From NCBI GenBank assembly GCA_016703765.1, contig JADJBL010000003.1, positions 62,001-126,000 on the forward strand: a stretch of DNA of 64,000 bases, given 5' to 3'. Position 1 is the stretch's first letter. The number at the start of each line of letters is the position of its first letter. Positions 55,538 to 64,000 of this stretch are shown here, in pieces. The notes below the pieces were generated by a model that did no database searches, had not been told where the DNA came from, and saw only the letters and a list, made by a program, of their open reading frames with translations. The translations under genes were made by a program, and so were the position numbers. This stretch comes from Saprospirales bacterium. Its GTDB lineage: Bacteria; Bacteroidota; Bacteroidia; Chitinophagales; Saprospiraceae.

Positions 55538-57238
55538 TTAAACTTTTTTGAAAATCAACTGAAAGAGCGTACTAAACGCCGCTACCAGCGCACACCCGAT
55601 CAAATTGAGCCACAAGTAGGCAATCGGGAAGATCTCCAGGTAGTCCAGCACAAATACGGTGATGACGATCGCTTCCGTCAGCAAAGCGGCCAGAAATACA
55701 GCCCTGCCTTTCACAAATTTCATAAAGAAAGCCACCAGGAAAACCCCGAGGATCGTCCCGTAAAACAGGGAGCCAATGATATTGACCGCTTCGATCAGGT
55801 TTTCGAACTGCGCGGCAACCATGGCAAAGAACAAGGCCATGATCCCCCAAAAAAGAGTGAATAACCGCGAGGCACGAAAATAGTGGTTGTCGGATCTCGT
55901 CTTGACAAAGGACCTCTTGTACAGGTCGATCACAGTCGTGGTCGCCAGGGCATTCAATTCCGAAGCGACCGACGACATGGCGGCCGCAAAGATCATCGCC
56001 AGGAGCAATCCGACCACCCCGACGGGCATGTGCCCCATGACAAAGGAGATGAAGACATAATCCTCGTCCTTTGTGTCTGCGGTGATATCCGCCTTTTTGA
56101 TCAACTTCTTCGCTTCCCCCCGGATCTCTTTTTCCTCCTTGGCCAACTCCTTCATCTCGGCCTGCATGGCATCGACCACAACCTGATTGTCCTCCTTGGA
56201 GGCCAGCACCAATGCCGTCGCAGCTTCTTTTTTCGCTTCGAAAACAGTCGAAAACTCAGCCTCCAACTTCTGGTATTCTTCCTGATAAGTAGACTTGCTC
56301 ATCATCTGAACATTGCCGGAATTGAAGTGCAGGGGCTGGGGCGAAAATTGGTAAAACACAAATACCAGGATACCCGTCAGCAGCACCAAAAACTGCATGG
56401 GTACTTTGATCATGCCGTTGAAGAGCAGGCCCAGGCGGCTTTCCGTCAGCGATTTGCCGGAGAGGTAACGCTGTACCTGCGATTGGTCGGTCCCAAAGTA
56501 GGAGAGAAACAGAAAGGTTCCCCCCAAAATGCCCGACCAGAAGGTGTATCGGTTCTCCAGGTCGAAGGTAAAATCCACCACATTCAACTTACCCATCTTG
56601 CCGGCCACCGTAAGGGCATCCGTAACCCCCAGATCTTGCGGTAATTTCCAGATCACGACCCCGGCCGCGAGGAACATCCCGACCAGGATGATGAGCATCT
56701 GTTGGGTCTGGGTGACGCTGACCGCCTTGGTCCCTCCCGCCATGGTGTAAAGGATGACCAGCGCCCCCATGGATACGTTGGTCCAGACCAGGGGCCAGCC
56801 GAGGATGGTCGAAAGGATGATGGAAGGGGCGTAGATCGTGATCCCGGCGGCCAGGCCGCGCTGGATCAGGAAAAAAACAGCCGTCAGGGAACGGGCCCGA
56901 AGGTCGAAACGTCCCTCCAGGTATTCATAGGCCGTATAGACATTCAGCCGGTAATAAACCGGGAGCACAAACACGCAGAGGATCACCATGGCGATGGGCA
57001 TCCCGAAATAGAACTGGGCGAAGCGCATGCCGTCGTCGAAAGCCTGCCCGGGAGTAGACAAAAAAGTGATCGCGCTTGCCTGGGTAGCCATGATGGACAG
57101 TCCGATCGTCCACCAGTGAAGGTCGCGGTCGCCCAGGAGAAAACTTTTGACGCTTTTCACGCTCCGGGTCTTCCACACTCCGTATGCAACGATACTCAGG
57201 ATGGAGCCCAGCATGATGATCCAGTCGATTATATGCAT
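55538..57238 (-). CDS. Sodium:solute symporter with coiled-coil insertion
   Basis: 566 residues, about 13 membrane helices of the SSS fold. The Na-binding region includes SIMATQASAITFLSTPGQAF and MIFAAAMSSVASELNALATTTV. Uptake of a solute with sodium is likely; the solute is unknown. Odd feature: residues about 313-393, between two core helices, are an 80-residue charged, helix-prone insert (KLEAEFSTVFEAKKEAATAL, QAEMKELAKEEKEIRGEAKKL) not found in typical members. It may be a docking or regulatory arm. It follows a 47-residue membrane protein and a PIG-L gene on the same strand, probably one operon. Confidence 0.9.
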   Translation of the reverse strand: MHIIDWIIMLGSILSIVAYGVWKTRSVKSVKSFLLGDRDLHWWTIGLSIMATQASAITFLSTPGQAFDDGMRFAQFYFGMPIAMVILCVFVLPVYYRLNVYTAYEYLEGRFDLRARSLTAVFFLIQRGLAAGITIYAPSIILSTILGWPLVWTNVSMGALVILYTMAGGTKAVSVTQTQQMLIILVGMFLAAGVVIWKLPQDLGVTDALTVAGKMGKLNVVDFTFDLENRYTFWSGILGGTFLFLSYFGTDQSQVQRYLSGKSLTESRLGLLFNGMIKVPMQFLVLLTGILVFVFYQFSPQPLHFNSGNVQMMSKSTYQEEYQKLEAEFSTVFEAKKEAATALVLASKEDNQVVVDAMQAEMKELAKEEKEIRGEAKKLIKKADITADTKDEDYVFISFVMGHMPVGVVGLLLAMIFAAAMSSVASELNALATTTVIDLYKRSFVKTRSDNHYFRASRLFTLFWGIMALFFAMVAAQFENLIEAVNIIGSLFYGTILGVFLVAFFMKFVKGRAVFLAALLTEAIVITVFVLDYLEIFPIAYLWLNLIGCALVAAFSTLFQLIFKKV

Positions 57239-57262
57239 AGTCGGGCGAGGTTTGGCGGCGCC

Positions 57263-57406
57263 TTATGCGTAGGCGTGTGTGAACCAATAAAACAGCGTGA
57301 TGAGGAGGGTATGTAACACCAGAACGAAAACGTAGAAATGCCCCCAGGAGCGGAAAATAGGGGGCTTTTTGTCTTCTTCGGTGGGTTCGGTCTGTTCATT
57401 CTCCAT
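57263..57406 (-). CDS. 47-residue single-helix membrane protein
   Basis: The ATG at 57406 opens a 47-residue frame ending in TAA at 57263-57265. The first 15 residues are acidic (MENEQTEPTEEDKKPP). One membrane helix follows (FYVFVLVLHTLLITLFYWF), with the end THAYA outside it. The gene starts 15 bases after the PIG-L stop and ends 24 bases before the symporter start, all on the same strand. It is too short for automatic calls. A small symporter-subunit or regulatory role is inferred from position and size only. Confidence 0.7.
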   Translation of the reverse strand: MENEQTEPTEEDKKPPIFRSWGHFYVFVLVLHTLLITLFYWFTHAYA

Positions 57407-57421
57407 AATAGCTGAGTGTTT

Positions 57422-59931
57422 TTATGTACCTGATTTTCCCAACGACAACAAGTTTGCGAACAGGCGGTACGCGCCGGGCACACCGGCCGGAAGCTGTCTG
57501 AACCAGGAAATGCCGGTATAGATATAATACCCTTTTCCGTAAGGGGCGATGAGCAATCCGCCCGATTTGGGCGATTCTCCCGGGTCGTTGCAAGAGAGGA
57601 GCGCTTGAAAATGTTCGTCCCATTGATTGGGGAAATAGAGCCCCCGCTCCTGAACCCAACCCTCGAAATCCTTTTCGGTAATGGCATTGGGGAAATTCAG
57701 CGCCGGATGTTCGGGCTGCAAAAGCGTGACCGGCGCTTTCTCCACGGCTACCCGGTCGCGCGACAATTTAAGGGGGTAGGGGGCGATCTCCTCTTCGGGG
57801 AGGAAGAGGTCGGAGTTGGTGTTGTATTGCACGATCAGGGTGCCGCCCTGTTCCACGTAGGAGAGCAATTCGGATTGGATGAATCGCACCCGTTCGATGG
57901 TGTTGTAGGCGCGGATGCCCAGCACGATGGCATCGTAATTTTGGAGGCGGCCGGCGACTATCTCCTGGGGTTCGAGCATGTCCACGCGGTAGCCGATGGC
58001 TTCCAGGCTGGCCGGGATCTCATCGCCCGCGCCCTTGATATATCCGATCTGGTCGCCCGATTTTTTGAGGTCGATCCGGGCAATGCGCGAGCGGGACTGC
58101 CGCAACACGCTTTGCAGGGGAATATGGTCGTAGCTGATGCGCACCATTTCCTGCCCGTAGGTTTTGCCTCCGCTTTCGGCGACGGGCTCCAGCCAACCTT
58201 CGCTTTGGCCCTGCGGCGGATACAACCGGAAATCCAGGGTCTGTTCCTGGTCTTTCAGGGCCAGGCTGAAATGCTGTTCCGCCGGATCCAGTTTCCATCC
58301 CGCAGGGGTCTTCAGCCGAAGCGTGCCGGTCACGCCGGGCTGGCCCGCTTTGACCAGCACCTGAACGATTTTCGGATCGTTTCCGGCAAAGACGTAAACC
58401 GGTTCTTTTACCTGCACGAACACAGGGGCAACACCTCGAAAGGCTGATACACTTCTCCTTTCACCGGGTCGGTATTTTTGAAAGCCACGTCTTTGGTCCA
58501 GGAGATGGCCTGGCCCTGGATCTCCAGGTTAAAACGGACCTTGAGCAGCCGGGGTGTTTCCGGCAGCCCGCGAAGGGCCTGGTCCGGAACGGTGTACATG
58601 CCGGTTTGCCACTCGCTGGTCAGCCAGTAGGGGCTCGTATAGGATGCCCCATCGGGAATGCGGACTTTTCTGGCCAAGGCCAGCGGAGTATTCGGCAGAA
58701 GGGGCGCTCCGTAAAGGGTATCGCCGTTTTCCGGCAAAAACTCCAGGGAGAGCAGTTTGGCGCTCACGGCGGAGCGGTTGATCAGCTCCACGGCGAGATC
58801 GACCGTTTGCCCGGGCGAAGCGGAGGGCTCCAGGGCGGTGGCTTCCAGATAGAGGCCCATGCAGGCTTCCAGAATGGAGTGGATCTCGTTTAACTTATGG
58901 TTTTTCCAGTGGCTGTCGGGCAGGGCCTGGATTTTCCTGTAAATCTCCAGCAATTGGGGTACGCTGGCTGCGGGTTTGTCGTATTGAAAGGTCTGAATGG
59001 CCTTGTCGACGAGCGTTTTGATGGCGGCCCCTCCGGGAAGGCGTGCCCAGCTGATGTCGATGCCGGAAAAGAGGTCGTTCTTATCGGCGGGCGCCTCGCC
59101 TTTGAGCAGGTCGAGGTATTCGGTCTGGGAGCCGCGGGAGAGGGTGCTGCCCATGCCCTGGCACTGGTGCATACTCCGGCTTTCGGCGGCGATTTCGGTA
59201 TTGGATTTGCCCAGGGCCGGAAAATACACCCCGGCATCGAGGTTCACCAGGTTGGATTTGTCGGCTTTTTCGAAATTTTCGCGGCTGCCGTAAAACCACC
59301 AGGAGGTATTGAAATACAGCCTTTTGGGTTTCCAGGGCTGCACGTATTTCAGTTGTTCGGGAAAGGCGTTGGGGTCGCCGGCCAGGTCGAAAGCATCGAC
59401 GGAGAGCATGCCGGAGGCGGTATGGTGCCCATGCGTGCGGCCGGCCGAATTGTGGTCGAAGCGATTGATGACGATGTCGGGCTGAAGCGAACGGATGGCC
59501 CAGACCACATCGGCCAGGACTTCTTGTTTGTTCCAGAGTTCCAGCGTTTCGTCGGGGTGTTTGGAGTATCCGAAATCGTTGGCCCTGCTGAACCATTGGT
59601 TTCCGCCGTCGATGCGGCGGGCGGCCAGGAGTTCCTGGGTCCGGATTACGCCCAACAACTCCGCGATCTCCGGCCCTATGAGATTTTGGCCTCCGTCGCC
59701 GCGGGTGAGCGACAAGTAGGTGGCCTCCACCTTTCGTTCATTGGCCAGGTAGGAGATCAGGCGGGTGTTTTCGTCATCCGGGTGAGCGGCGACAAACAGT
59801 GCACTCCCCAGCACATTGAGCTTTTTGATCGACTCGTAAATATCGGCGGAGGTGTGAATGGGCGGCGCCTGTGCCGCCAGGCTTAGAACGGAGAAAAGAA
59901 TGGCCCATACCGGCAGGGTGAAGCGTCGCAT
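57422..59931 (-). CDS. PIG-L family deacetylase with extra C-terminal domains (frameshift)
   Basis: About 836 residues after repair. A signal peptide (FTLPVWAILFSVLSLAAQA) precedes the PIG-L domain: ALFVAAHPDDENTRLISYL with His 50 and the Asp pair, then RTQELLAARRIDGG, and HNSAGRTHGHHTASG with the second His group. This should be a zinc de-N-acetylase of sugars. The C-terminal part (about 370 on) has Ig-like NEW3-type and glutamine-amidotransferase-like regions (ALQNYDAIVLGIRAYNTIERV near the end). In a run of four G at 58425-58428 one base is missing; adding it joins EVLPPVFVQVKEP. It is followed by the 47-residue gene. Confidence 0.88.
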
Positions 59932-59954
59932 AGGTTAGATCGTTGGGTGAGGTA

Positions 59955-59983
59955 CAAAAATAGGTTTTTTTCCGGCCTATTTT
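59955..59983 (-). promoter_or_regulatory. KamA-end hairpin overlapping a -7-like box for the PIG-L gene
   Basis: Arms AAAATAGG (59957-59964) and CCTATTTT (59976-59983), an 8-bp stem, overlap the KamA stop codon. The same bases on the minus strand read TATTTTTG at 59955-59962, a TAnnTTTG match, about 24 bases before the PIG-L start. One short stretch may both end kamA and start the PIG-L operon. Confidence 0.4.
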
Positions 59984-61311
59984 ACCCCGACCGGCCCGGA
60001 GCTTCCCTTTCGTTTGATGGGGTATTCCTTTTCGAAGAAAAATTTTTCCTTGCCGAATGCGGGTTTCAGGTCGTTGAGCCAAATGGCGGCAGGGTCGTAG
60101 TCCGCAAAAAATGGCCGGCCCACCCAGTCCGGGTTTCTGCCCTGCAAAAAGCGGAGGGTAAAGACTTTTTCGCCGTGGATTTCCGAAACGCCCAAAACCT
60201 GTACTTTTCCGGGGCCCGCAGACATACTGGGTCCGCGAACCGTGCGCGCCAGTCCGCTCACGCGCTGGTAGGCGTTCCGGAAAATATTCCAGGCATTTTC
60301 GAGGGTCACCGCAAAATAATGCTGGGCGCCGGTATCGCGGGCGAGGAACAGGTAATAGGGCACCATGCCCATTTCCACCTGTTTCTGCCACATCTTGGCC
60401 CATACCTCGGAGTTGTCGTTGATGTGGCGCATCACAGGAGATTGGGTACGGATCACGGCGCCGGTATTGAGTATGCGCTCGGTAGCCAGCCGGACCTCGG
60501 CGGTTTGCAATTCGTTCGGGTGGTTAAAATGCGCCATGATGGACAGGTGTTTCCCGGTCCCGACCACTTTCTCAAACAACCGGAGCAGATCGTCGGCGTC
60601 CTCGTCGGTGGTGAAGCGTTGCGGCCAATACCCCAGGGCTTTGGTACCGATCCGGATGGTTTTGAGGTGGGGCAATTTGGCATCCAACAGCGCATCGATG
60701 TAGGTGGCGAATACCCTGGTTTTCATGATCATCGGGTCGCCGCCGGTGAACAGCACATCGGAAACCTGGGGATTTTGCCGAAGGTATTGGACGAGGTACT
60801 CCGTATCCTTCATGGCAAACTTAAGTTCCTGAAGCCCCACAAATTGGGGCCAGCGAAAGCAGAACGTACAATATGCATGACAGGTTTGACCCTGGCTGGG
60901 GAAGAACAGCATGGTTTCCCGGTACTTGTGCTGTATGCCGGTCAGGCGCGTCCCCTCCAGCTCGGGCACGTTGTGCTCCAATTGCCCGGCCGGGTGGGGG
61001 TTGAGTTCCAGCCGGATCTTGTTTGCAACCAGTTTTAATTCCGCGTTGGATGCCTCGCCCCTGATGGCCTGGGCCATCTCCCGGTAGTGGGCCGGTTTGA
61101 GCATCCCTTTCTGAGGAAAAGTGAGGATGAAAACAGGATCGGTTTGGTATTGCTTCCAGTTGATCAACTGGCTGACCACATAGTTGTTGGTCTTGAATGG
61201 AAGGACGTTTCCGACTACTTCGATATCGAAGAGCTCTTCCTTGCTGAGGTAATTCGCAATCTCCGGGATTTCGCGAAAATTTCGAAGTGTAATAGCTTGA
61301 TAATCTTCCAT
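59977..61311 (-). CDS. KamA-family radical SAM protein (lysine 2,3-aminomutase-like)
   Basis: 444 residues. The [4Fe-4S]/SAM motif is GQTCHAYCTFCFRW (Cys 144, 148 and 151, the CxxxCxxC pattern). DVLFTGGDPMIMK is the GGEP-like strand. RIGTKALGYWPQRF, SIMAHFNHPNELQ and NDNSEVWAKMWQKQVEMGMVPYYLF fit KamA-type folds. The first 90 residues (NFREIPEIANYLSKEELFDIEVV) differ from classical KamA. It probably makes a radical shift of an amino group on lysine or another amino acid; substrate not certain. It is followed by the PIG-L gene. Confidence 0.85.
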   Translation of the reverse strand: MEDYQAITLRNFREIPEIANYLSKEELFDIEVVGNVLPFKTNNYVVSQLINWKQYQTDPVFILTFPQKGMLKPAHYREMAQAIRGEASNAELKLVANKIRLELNPHPAGQLEHNVPELEGTRLTGIQHKYRETMLFFPSQGQTCHAYCTFCFRWPQFVGLQELKFAMKDTEYLVQYLRQNPQVSDVLFTGGDPMIMKTRVFATYIDALLDAKLPHLKTIRIGTKALGYWPQRFTTDEDADDLLRLFEKVVGTGKHLSIMAHFNHPNELQTAEVRLATERILNTGAVIRTQSPVMRHINDNSEVWAKMWQKQVEMGMVPYYLFLARDTGAQHYFAVTLENAWNIFRNAYQRVSGLARTVRGPSMSAGPGKVQVLGVSEIHGEKVFTLRFLQGRNPDWVGRPFFADYDPAAIWLNDLKPAFGKEKFFFEKEYPIKRKGSSGPVGVK

Positions 61312-61434
61312 CTATATTCTTTTTTTGGGTGAACAATACCTAAAGGGGGTACTTACGTAACAGCCCCGAAAAGCCAATAGTTTTAATGTGGAGGCATCCC
61401 CTCACCCCGATCGCCTGGTTTTCCAAAGAAAATC

Positions 61435-61442
61435 TAACTTTG
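61435..61442 (+). promoter_or_regulatory. Candidate -7 box (TAACTTTG) for the GH57-like gene
   Basis: TAACTTTG matches TAnnTTTG; a strong ribosome-binding site (GGGAGG at 61461-61466) precedes the ATG at 61468. The implied leader is about 19 bases. No clear -33 TTTG. Confidence 0.5.
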
Positions 61443-61467
61443 AAGCTTCAAAAGAAAAGAGGGAGGT

Positions 61468-63882
61468 ATGAACGCATCTCATAAATTCTTGTGTATTCAC
61501 GGCCATTTCTACCAGCCGCCGAGGGAAAACGCCTGGCTGGAGGTGATCGAAAAGCAGGATACCGCCGCTCCCTTCCACGATTGGAACGAGCGGATCAACT
61601 TCGAATGTTACGCGCCAAATACGGCCGCACGCATATTGGACGAGCAGCAGGTCATTCGCAAGATCCTCAATAACTACCAGCGGATCAGCTTCAATTTCGG
61701 TCCCACGCTGCTCTCCTGGCTGGAAAAGGAAGATCGGGCCACCTACCAGGCCATCCTCGATTCGGACAAGATCAGCCTGACCAAATACAACGGACACGGC
61801 GCGGCCATCGCGCAGGCGCATAGCCACCTGATCCTTCCCCTGGCCAACCGCCGCGATAAGGAAACCCAAGTGATCTGGGGCATCCGCGATTTTCAGCACC
61901 GTTTCGGCCGCCACCCGGAAGGCCTTTGGCTGCCCGAAACGGCCGTCGACCTGGAAACACTCGAAATCCTGGCCGAAAATAATATCCGGTACACCATTCT
62001 GGCGCCCCGGCAGGCAAAAGCCGTGCGGAGGATCGGCCAGGAAAGCTGGCAAAGGGTGGAAGGGGAGGCCTTGGACACCCGGAGGCCTTATCTGTGCAAG
62101 CTTCCCTCCGGAAAATCGATCGTTGTGTTTTTCTATCACGGTCCCGTTTCTCAGGAAGTGGCCTTCAACGGCTTGCTCAACAACGGGAAAAAATTTGCCG
62201 ACCGCCTGCTGGCCGCTTTCGACGACGACGACAGCCCCCAACTCGTGCATATCGCCACTGACGGCGAAACATACGGCCATCACCACCGGTACGGCGAAAT
62301 GGCCCTGGCCGATTGCCTGAACTACATCGAAGAAAATAACCTGGCCACCCTCACCAATTACGGCGATTTTCTGAACCGGTTTCCGCCCCAATTCGAGGCG
62401 GAGATCTACGAAAACAGCTCCTGGAGCTGCGCCCACGGGGTGGAGCGCTGGCGCAGCAACTGCGGTTGCAGTACCGGGGCGAACCCAAAGTGGAACCAGG
62501 AATGGAGAAAGCCCCTGCGGGAAGCGCTCAACTGGCTCCGCGACCAGCTCATCCCGATTTTCGAGCAGGAGGGAGGAAAATTGCTCAAGGACGTCTGGGC
62601 TGCCCGCAACGAGTATATCGACGCCATGCTACACCGGGAGGATGCCTATCTGGAAGACTTCGTGCAGCGCCACGCCCGGCGAAAGCTGGATGAGAAGGAA
62701 ATCACCCGGGCCTTGCGGCTGCTGGTCATGCAACGGCAATCCCTGTTCATGTTTACCTCCTGCGGCTGGTTTTTCGATGAAATTTCGGGCATCGAAACCC
62801 TGCAAATCCTGCAATACGCCAACCGGGCCCTCCATTTTGCCAAACAGGTCAAGGGAGTGGACAACCTGCAGGACCAGTTTATCAAGCGACTGGAAATGGC
62901 CCCCAGCAATGTGTATCCCAACGGCGCCGAAGCATACCGCCTGAAAGTCATGCCCGCCGAAGTGAACCTCGAACGGGTGGGCATGCACTATGCCGTGGCC
63001 TCCCTTTTCGAGGAGGAGCCCGAGCGGATCCACATCTTCAACTTCCTGGCGGAAAGCGATTATTTCGACCGCAAGGTAGCCGGAGCCCAACGACTTGCCG
63101 TGGGCAGCACCACGGTCAAATCGCGGACCACCCTTTCGGAGAAACATTTTTACTTCGCGGTGCTCTACCTGGGACAGCAAAATATCATCGGCAACATCTC
63201 CCGCGACATGAGCCGGGAAGACTTCGACCGGATGCGGGAACGCCTCTTCGAAGCCTTCCAGGCGCCCAACCTGGCCTCGGTCATGGGGATCATGCAGGAG
63301 TTTTTCGGATCGGAGAAATACACCCTCTGGCACCTGTTTCACGACGAGATGCGCAAGGTGCTGGACGAGATCACCGAAAAGAGTTTCGCCCAGATCGACG
63401 CAGCTTTCCGGCGTTTTTACGACGACAACTACCAATTGATGAGCGGGATGCTTCAGATGGACATCCCCGTGCCCGAGGCCTTTCTGGACGGGGTCCAATT
63501 GGTCGTCAACCGCGACCTGCACCGCTTTTTCGAAAACGGCTCGTTTTACGATGTGCACGAACTCAGGCGCCTGGCAGCCGAACTGGTCAAATGGAATATC
63601 GCCCTGAGCCACGAGAAATCCTTCAACCTGGCCGTCAGCGAGCGGCTCTATGCCGAACTGCTCCGGCTCGACCGCTCGGAGCTCTCCTTGCCCCAACTCA
63701 AGCGGATGATTTCCGTGGTGGAAATCGTGTATGGCATGGGGGTGAAGCCCGACATCTGGAAACTCCAGAACCTCTACTTTTCCATGCTCAAAGGCTTCAA
63801 AAACGGAGAATGGGTTTTCGCCGGAAAGGAGTGGGAGGAAGCGTTTCTGCAGCTCGGGAAACTATTGAACGTCAAGGTCTGA
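61468..63882 (+). CDS. GH57-like glycoside hydrolase with DUF3536
   Basis: 804 residues, cytoplasmic. The N-terminal GH57-type (beta/alpha)7 barrel starts with FLCIHGHFYQPPRENAW and includes FNFGPTLLSWLEK, GLWLPETAVDLETLEIL (with the candidate catalytic Glu) and HIATDGETYGHHHRYGEMAL (with the second acidic residue). The DUF3536 C-terminal half begins near 300 (SWSCAHGVERWRSNCGC). Such proteins act on alpha-glucans such as glycogen or maltodextrin, by known GH57 chemistry; the exact reaction is unknown. It starts after a clear ribosome-binding site. Confidence 0.88.
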   Translation: MNASHKFLCIHGHFYQPPRENAWLEVIEKQDTAAPFHDWNERINFECYAPNTAARILDEQQVIRKILNNYQRISFNFGPTLLSWLEKEDRATYQAILDSDKISLTKYNGHGAAIAQAHSHLILPLANRRDKETQVIWGIRDFQHRFGRHPEGLWLPETAVDLETLEILAENNIRYTILAPRQAKAVRRIGQESWQRVEGEALDTRRPYLCKLPSGKSIVVFFYHGPVSQEVAFNGLLNNGKKFADRLLAAFDDDDSPQLVHIATDGETYGHHHRYGEMALADCLNYIEENNLATLTNYGDFLNRFPPQFEAEIYENSSWSCAHGVERWRSNCGCSTGANPKWNQEWRKPLREALNWLRDQLIPIFEQEGGKLLKDVWAARNEYIDAMLHREDAYLEDFVQRHARRKLDEKEITRALRLLVMQRQSLFMFTSCGWFFDEISGIETLQILQYANRALHFAKQVKGVDNLQDQFIKRLEMAPSNVYPNGAEAYRLKVMPAEVNLERVGMHYAVASLFEEEPERIHIFNFLAESDYFDRKVAGAQRLAVGSTTVKSRTTLSEKHFYFAVLYLGQQNIIGNISRDMSREDFDRMRERLFEAFQAPNLASVMGIMQEFFGSEKYTLWHLFHDEMRKVLDEITEKSFAQIDAAFRRFYDDNYQLMSGMLQMDIPVPEAFLDGVQLVVNRDLHRFFENGSFYDVHELRRLAAELVKWNIALSHEKSFNLAVSERLYAELLRLDRSELSLPQLKRMISVVEIVYGMGVKPDIWKLQNLYFSMLKGFKNGEWVFAGKEWEEAFLQLGKLLNVKV

Positions 63883-63898
63883 AATATATAAAATTGCC

Positions 63899-64000
63899 AT
63901 GCCGAACCTGTCCGAAAAAATCCTTTCCCAACTGGCTGAGCGGCAGATTCAACTGGAATTCAACGAGGAGGAATTGAAGCGGATACCGGCGGGCGGGCCT
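63899..64000 (+). CDS. Start of an unknown gene, cut by the window end
   Basis: An ATG at 63899, 16 bases after the GH57-like stop, opens a frame that runs 34 codons to the window end (PNLSEKILSQLAERQIQLEF ...). It is too short to identify. Since GH57/DUF3536 genes often sit beside other glucan or trehalose genes, it may belong to that pathway. Confidence 0.5.
   Translation, partial: MPNLSEKILSQLAERQIQLEFNEEELKRIPAGGP

Overview
The window looks like chromosomal DNA of a Bacteroidota species, most likely in or near the Saprospiria. Direct signs are a complete type IX secretion (T9SS)/gliding core locus (porP-gldK-gldL-gldM-gldN), secreted FG-GAP proteins with a C-terminal T9SS sorting domain, many lipoproteins and TonB-system proteins, and repeated TAnnTTTG -7 promoter boxes. 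Base composition looks moderately GC-rich; I did not compute it. I see no phage, plasmid, transposase, CRISPR array, rRNA or tRNA.

Layout. 1-6.2 kb (mostly minus): start of a cation/proton antiporter, a FecA-like TonB-dependent receptor, a YwqK-like lipoprotein, a vanadium-haloperoxidase/PAP2-like lipoprotein and a LytS/LytTR two-component pair. 6.3-16.9 kb (plus): tyrosine phenol-lyase, an S9 peptidase, a small secreted protein with a VWA-like protein and a MoxR-type ATPase, a class-V aminotransferase, an S37 peptidase and a periplasmic TonB_C/TPR protein. 17-24.7 kb (minus): twin FG-GAP T9SS cargo proteins, a TIGR03032 protein, a lipoprotein, hisS and pheS. 24.9-31.2 kb: O-antigen ligase-like protein (plus), then rhomboid protease, two linked exported unknowns and kdsD (minus). 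31.4-43.3 kb: recQ, aroQ, rnpA, radC, an ABC exporter, a glycosyltransferase, a cytoplasmic LRR protein with a possible BRCT-like segment, and a DUF255 thioredoxin-fold protein. 43.3-49.1 kb: the T9SS core. 49.2-64 kb: an UPF1/IGHMBP2-like helicase, a second ABC exporter, a beta-helix-like lipoprotein, a DUF2911 protein, a minus-strand group (KamA-like radical SAM, PIG-L deacetylase, 47-residue membrane protein, sodium:solute symporter), a GH57-like glucan enzyme and the first codons of an unknown gene.

How genes fit together. The T9SS core could export the two FG-GAP proteins encoded 25 kb away. Envelope building is represented by KdsD, the O-antigen ligase-like protein, a glycosyltransferase, ABC exporters and rhomboid. 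TonB-linked uptake appears at two places.

A major caution: at least ten genes are split by what looks like a single-base insertion or deletion, and two by a pair of them, often in a homopolymer. In each case moving one base restores a normal full-length family member. I treat these as probable assembly errors and annotate the genes as continuous loci. No single locus is clearly a new system. The best leads are the long cationic pre-signal extension on the twin T9SS cargo proteins, the LRR/BRCT-like fusion, the coupled pair of exported unknowns, and the symporter with a coiled-coil insertion plus a tiny partner.
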